A DNA stretch of 24,422 bases from Bacillota bacterium (GTDB taxonomy: Bacteria > Bacillota_I > Bacilli_A > Acholeplasmatales > Acholeplasmataceae), in contig SBGC01000069.1 of assembly GCA_006226985.1 (NCBI GenBank), positions 1-24,422 on the forward strand, in the 5' to 3' direction. Below the pieces are notes generated by a model. That model was not told where the DNA came from and did not search any database. It worked only from the letters and a program-made list of their open reading frames with translations. This document shows, one piece after another, positions 21,092 to 24,422 of this stretch. A program made the position numbers and the translations under genes. The number at the start of each line of letters is the position of its first letter. The first letter of the stretch is position 1.

Positions 21092-22087
21092 ATGAGCAAC
21101 GCAACCATATATGATGTCGCTGGTGCTGCTGGTGTATCTTTAGCAACAGTATCACGTGTACTTAATAATCCAGAAAAAGTCAAAGAAGAAACGAGACTAC
21201 GTGTTTTAAGGGTTATTAAAGAACTTGGATATCGCCCAAATGTCATCGCAAGAGGCTTAGCATCTAGAAAAACAACAACCGTAGGTGTTGTCATCTCAGA
21301 TATTACCCGTGCATCTGTTGCAGAAATGCTTGGAGGTATTAGTGATATCGCTCAAAATTATAAATACTCCATCAAGCTTTTTTCAATTCGTGAAGACATG
21401 GATGTTGTTGATACATTGCAAGATATCGTCGCTGAACAAGTTGATGGTGTTCTCTATTTAAACGACGAACTATCTGAAAATCGTGTTGAAGATATTAAAC
21501 GCATGTTTAATTCAAATGGTATACCCTTTGTGTTTGCAAATGTTGTATCTGATGATCCAGATGTGCCAACAGTATCGATTGATTATGAAAAAGCTGGTTA
21601 CGAAATTACAAAACACATGATTGATGATCATCGTCAAAATGTATACCTCTTATCAACTGCAAGACGTTATTCTGTCAATGATAAAAAAGAAGCAGGATAT
21701 GTAAGAGCTATGGAAGAAGCTAAGCTCGAACCTAAAATATTTAGAACGAGTGGCGACACAAATATCAATAGACAACACTTTTCAACATTCTTCTCTGATA
21801 AGAAGATTGATGGAGCTATTGGTGTTAGAGATTCGATTGCTGTTTCATTTATGAATATTGCAAGAGATAACGGCCGTGCGATTCCAAAGGATATTGCGGT
21901 TGCAGGTTTTCAAAATACGAAATATGCACTTCTTGCAAGACCTAATTTAACATCTATTGATGTACCTGTATATGATATTGGTGCAGTATCGATGAGATTA
22001 CTTACGAAACTGATGAACCAAAAAGAAGTCGATAATATTCGGATTATTTTACCCCATTATATTGTCAAGAGACAAACAACTAACTAA
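21092..22087 (+). CDS. ccpA: CcpA-like LacI/GalR-family transcriptional regulator
   Basis: A 331-residue DNA-binding repressor/activator. The N-terminal ATIYDVAGAAGVSLATVSRV HTH and VARGLAS-type hinge (here VIARGLASRKTTTVGVVISD) match CcpA of Bacillus almost block for block, more closely than other LacI members. The sugar-binding-like core follows (FVFANVVSDDPDVPTVSIDY, GAIGVRDSIAVSFM, AVAGFQNTKYALLARPNLTS). CcpA works with Ser46-phosphorylated HPr in carbon catabolite control; an HPr-like protein with Ser46 is encoded at 4900-5148. AAGGTG (21081-21086) favours ATG 21092 over 21089. A cre-like palindrome overlaps its control region. Assignment as the CcpA orthologue is likely but other LacI-type paralogues cannot be excluded. 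Confidence 0.85.
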   Translation: MSNATIYDVAGAAGVSLATVSRVLNNPEKVKEETRLRVLRVIKELGYRPNVIARGLASRKTTTVGVVISDITRASVAEMLGGISDIAQNYKYSIKLFSIREDMDVVDTLQDIVAEQVDGVLYLNDELSENRVEDIKRMFNSNGIPFVFANVVSDDPDVPTVSIDYEKAGYEITKHMIDDHRQNVYLLSTARRYSVNDKKEAGYVRAMEEAKLEPKIFRTSGDTNINRQHFSTFFSDKKIDGAIGVRDSIAVSFMNIARDNGRAIPKDIAVAGFQNTKYALLARPNLTSIDVPVYDIGAVSMRLLTKLMNQKEVDNIRIILPHYIVKRQTTN

Positions 22088-22090
22088 ATC
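22062..22090 (+). promoter_or_regulatory. Possible promoter of the tyrS leader
   Basis: TTGTCA (22062-22067), 17-bp spacer, TAAATC (22085-22090), at the end of the CcpA-like gene. The -10 is weak. Confidence 0.35.
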
Positions 22091-22097
22091 AATCAAT

Positions 22098-22283
22098 GAC
22101 TAGGACAAGTAGGTCTATGTAAACCTAATTAAGAGATTTCATGAGGGTGTAACATGGAAAGAAAACATAAGACTGAAATATACCCTACGAGATTTATTAA
22201 TATCAAAGTGCTAGAGAAATCTCTAGAACTAAGGTGGTACCGCGGAGATTATTTCGTCCTTAGATATCTAAGGGCGATTTTTA
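22098..22283 (+). promoter_or_regulatory. T-box leader of tyrS
   Basis: The hallmark AAGGTGGTACCGCGG (22231-22245) is present, preceded by stem III (CTAGAGA/TCTCTAG, 22211-22226). In stem I AGGGTG (22144-22149) pairs with TACCCT (22181-22186, one G-U), and a TAC (22186-22188) at its edge is the candidate tyrosine specifier. Uncharged tRNA-Tyr would bind this leader and favour antitermination, raising tyrS expression when tyrosine is short. Confidence 0.93.
22255..22282 (+). terminator. Conditional terminator of the tyrS T-box
   Basis: CGTCCTTAGA and TCTAAGGGCG form a 10-bp stem (one G-U) with a 2-base loop, followed by ATTTTT. Its left arm lies right after the T-box sequence, so antiterminator and terminator are mutually exclusive. 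Confidence 0.88.
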
Positions 22284-22308
22284 TTTAATTTTAAGAGGAG
22301 ATAGAAAC

Positions 22309-23553
22309 ATGAAGCTATATGAAGAATTATTATGGAGAGGTCTGATTAAAGACGTCAGCAATGAAGAAAAAGCACAATCATTACTCAATGATGAAAAAAT
22401 AAAATTTTACTGTGGTTTTGATCCTACAGGTGAATCTTTAACAGTCGGACATCTTGTACAAATTGTTCGTATGTTACTACTTGAAAAATATGGACATACA
22501 CCGATTGTTTTAATCGGAGGAGCGACAGGCCTCATTGGTGACCCTAGACAAACCTCTGAGCGAAAGCTTTTAACACTCGATGAATCCTTGCAAAATGCTG
22601 AAAAAATCAAGAAACAATTATCATTATTTTTAGATCCAAACAAAGCGATTTTTGTCAATAACTATGATTGGATTAAAAACATTGATATGATTTCATTTTT
22701 AAGAGATTATGGAAAACACTTTTCAATCAACTACATGATCGCAAAAGATACTGTTCAAAAAAGACTTGAAGTAGGTATTTCATATACTGAATTTTCATAC
22801 ATGCTAATTCAAGCAATTGACTTTCTTCATTTATATCGAACACTTGATTGTAAGTTGCAATTTGGTGGTTCCGATCAATGGGGAAATATCACAACAGGTC
22901 TTGAACTCATTCGAAAGCTTGAAGGAGAAGAATCAAAGGCTATTGGATTATCTTCACCACTACTACTCAAAGCTGATGGTTCAAAATTTGGAAAGAGTGA
23001 ATCTGGTGCATTATGGCTTGACGGCAATTTAACAACACCCTATGAAATTTATCAATACTTCGTCAATGCATCTGATCAAGATGTTGTTAACTACTTAAAA
23101 CAACTCACTCTTCTATCAAGAGCTGATATTGAAGCACTAGAAGAAAAGATGAAGACAGAACCAGAGCTAAGAGAAGCACAAAAGAAACTCGCAGAAGAAG
23201 TGACGAAACTTGTTCATGGTGATGAAGCATATCAAGAAGCTTTAAAGGTGACAGAAGCATTATTTAGTGGAGATTTCAATGGATTATCACAAAAAGCGTT
23301 CAAAATGCTTGAACAAACACTTGATCATGTTGTATTATTAGAGCCTAAGAGCATATTAGATGTATTAGTTGAAACCAATCTTGCACAATCAAAAAGAGAA
23401 GCAAGACAGTTCATTCAAAGTGGAGCTATTCAAATCAATGACGACAAAATTTCAGATTTAGAGTCAGTCGTCAATCGACATCATTTGCTCTATCAAAAAT
23501 ATGCCATTTTACGTAGAGGAAAAAAGAAATACGCACTCATCATCTTTAACTAG
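22309..23553 (+). CDS. tyrS: Tyrosyl-tRNA synthetase
   Basis: Class Ic synthetase that charges tRNA-Tyr. The Rossmann-fold active site shows [12 protein letters not shown] with the HIGH-equivalent VGHL (46-49), tyrosine-binding FGGSDQWGN (185-193) and the KMSKS-equivalent KFGKS (226-230). A C-terminal S4-like tRNA-binding domain (~345-410, [18 protein letters not shown]) completes the TyrS form; length of 414 residues is normal. GAGGAG precedes the ATG. The upstream T-box with a tyrosine specifier candidate independently supports the identity. The lipid kinase gene follows 8 bases after its stop and is probably co-transcribed. Confidence 0.98.
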   Translation: MKLYEELLWRGLIKDVSNEEKAQSLLNDEKIKFYCGFDPTGESLTVGHLVQIVRMLLLEKYGHTPIVLIGGATGLIGDPRQTSERKLLTLDESLQNAEKIKKQLSLFLDPNKAIFVNNYDWIKNIDMISFLRDYGKHFSINYMIAKDTVQKRLEVGISYTEFSYMLIQAIDFLHLYRTLDCKLQFGGSDQWGNITTGLELIRKLEGEESKAIGLSSPLLLKADGSKFGKSESGALWLDGNLTTPYEIYQYFVNASDQDVVNYLKQLTLLSRADIEALEEKMKTEPELREAQKKLAEEVTKLVHGDEAYQEALKVTEALFSGDFNGLSQKAFKMLEQTLDHVVLLEPKSILDVLVETNLAQSKREARQFIQSGAIQINDDKISDLESVVNRHHLLYQKYAILRRGKKKYALIIFN

Positions 23554-23561
23554 GAGCTTAT

Positions 23562-24407
23562 ATGGACATCCTATTATACAATCCATTATCACGCAATGGA
23601 AAAAACGATCATTTTATTGAAAAAATTAAACTTGAATTAAAAAAACAGGGAAACCCTGTTGTTGTTTATAGTTTATTAACCATTGACGATCCGATCGCCT
23701 TTATTTCGAACTGCCATCCTGAAGACCGTATCATTTTAGTTGGTGGGGATGGGACCATTAATCGACTTGCAAATCGTATCTATGGTTTAGATATCGTTCA
23801 ACCTATCTATATTTATCAAGCAGGAACAGGCAATGACTTTGTGAGAAGTTTGAAGACAAAAGATAAGATTGTACCGATTAAAAAATATATTACCCAACTA
23901 CCTTATGTTGAATTTGAAGATCAGAAACAATATTTTTTAAATGGAACAGGTGCTGGTTTAGATGGTTATGTGGGTTATCTTGTTAATCATTCACGATTCA
24001 AGAAGAATAAATTAAACTATTTTAGACATGCTTTTGAAGCTTTTGCTAAATTTAAACCGATCGGTGCACATATCACTGTCGATGGTACATCGTGGTATGA
24101 AAAGAAAGTTTGGTTTACGAGCATTATGAACTCACCTTATTATGGTGGTGGTATGAAGATTGCTCCAAAAGCGAACCGTATGACAGAAGAACTCGATATA
24201 GTCGTTGTTAAAAAGATACCTAAATGGTTACTTATCTTAATATTTCCAACGATTTACTTAGGTTGGCATGTCATCTTTAAACGCTATGTGAAGATTATTA
24301 AAGGTCATGAAGTAGTTATTTCATTTGATCAACCAACATATTTGCAAATCGATGGCGATGTGGAATACCCCATTGAAAAAATAAAAGTATTCTCGATGAA
24401 AAAATAA
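23562..24407 (+). CDS. Diacylglycerol-kinase-family lipid kinase
   Basis: A 281-residue cytosolic or membrane-associated kinase of the DgkB/YegS type, which phosphorylates diacylglycerol or a similar lipid using ATP. The nucleotide-binding GGDGTINRL (61-69) and the AGTGNDF loop (~87-93) are diagnostic, as are the NGTGAGLDG and MNSPYYGGGMKIAPKA segments. A hydrophobic stretch at ~222-240 could touch the membrane. In cells making glycerophosphate polymers this enzyme recycles the diacylglycerol by-product, which would fit the LTA-synthase-like gene at 13936, but that link is inference. TAGGAG overlapping the tyrS stop is the ribosome site. Confidence 0.92.
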   Translation: MDILLYNPLSRNGKNDHFIEKIKLELKKQGNPVVVYSLLTIDDPIAFISNCHPEDRIILVGGDGTINRLANRIYGLDIVQPIYIYQAGTGNDFVRSLKTKDKIVPIKKYITQLPYVEFEDQKQYFLNGTGAGLDGYVGYLVNHSRFKKNKLNYFRHAFEAFAKFKPIGAHITVDGTSWYEKKVWFTSIMNSPYYGGGMKIAPKANRMTEELDIVVVKKIPKWLLILIFPTIYLGWHVIFKRYVKIIKGHEVVISFDQPTYLQIDGDVEYPIEKIKVFSMKK

Positions 24408-24408
24408 A

Positions 24409-24422
24409 GGGCAAATTTGCCC
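24409..24422 (+). terminator. Start of a terminator hairpin at the window end
   Basis: GGGCAAATTTGCCC is a perfect palindrome directly after the lipid kinase stop. The T-tract, if present, lies beyond the window. Confidence 0.6.

Noticed and set aside
1..24422. tRNA genes, rRNA genes and CRISPR arrays
   Set aside because: No cloverleaf with a GTTCRANYC-type T-loop, no rRNA motif and no spaced direct repeats were seen. The GGTACCGCGG at 22234-22245 belongs to the T-box.

Overview
The window looks like a chromosomal segment of a low-GC, wall-less Firmicutes relative, most likely an Acholeplasma-type mollicute. It is AT-rich. UGA is used as a stop (the thiI-, trmH- and rimM-type genes end in TGA), which argues against Mycoplasma and Spiroplasma. 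Typical Firmicutes features are present: a tyrosyl T-box leader, ribosomal leader RNAs, the ylbF-ylbG pair, a CcpA-like regulator and an HPr with Ser46. The organism call is inference from gene content; no rRNA or tRNA gene is present.

Layout. 1-2640: a membrane protein of unknown function, divergent from a PucR-type HTH regulator, then an orphan MsmK/UgpC-type sugar ABC ATPase. 2654-5911: a ComK-like gene, then a compact unit pgk / XRE-cupin regulator / HPr-like protein / tpiA. 5986-7218 (minus strand): rpsD with a long leader, and a free methionine-R-sulfoxide reductase. 7275-10128: thiI, a TrmH-type methyltransferase and a TIM-barrel isomerase-like protein, overlapping end to start. 10121-12033: peptide deformylase (minus), an RsuA-type pseudouridine synthase, ylbF, ylbG. 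12050-16292: the conserved rpsP-khpA-rimM-trmD-rplS series, with an LTA-synthase-like gene between trmD and rplS.

16297-20930 is an accessory island between rplS and a strong terminator at 20971-20997. It contains a decayed ISL3-family transposase and two decayed, inverted IS256-like fragments sharing a roughly 135-bp arm. Between the arms lie two intact, translationally overlapping genes: a secreted subtilase-fold protease whose catalytic Asp is replaced by Glu, and a lipoprotein of unknown function. This is the most unusual part of the window. 21092-24422 returns to core genes: a CcpA-like repressor with a cre-like palindrome upstream, T-box-controlled tyrS and a diacylglycerol-kinase-family lipid kinase.

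The core genes serve glycolysis and its control, translation and RNA modification, and envelope lipid or polymer synthesis. ComK-like and YlbF/YlbG proteins together hint at remnants of a Bacillus-type competence or RNA-decay circuit. Promoters commonly carry an extended -10, TGnTATAAT.
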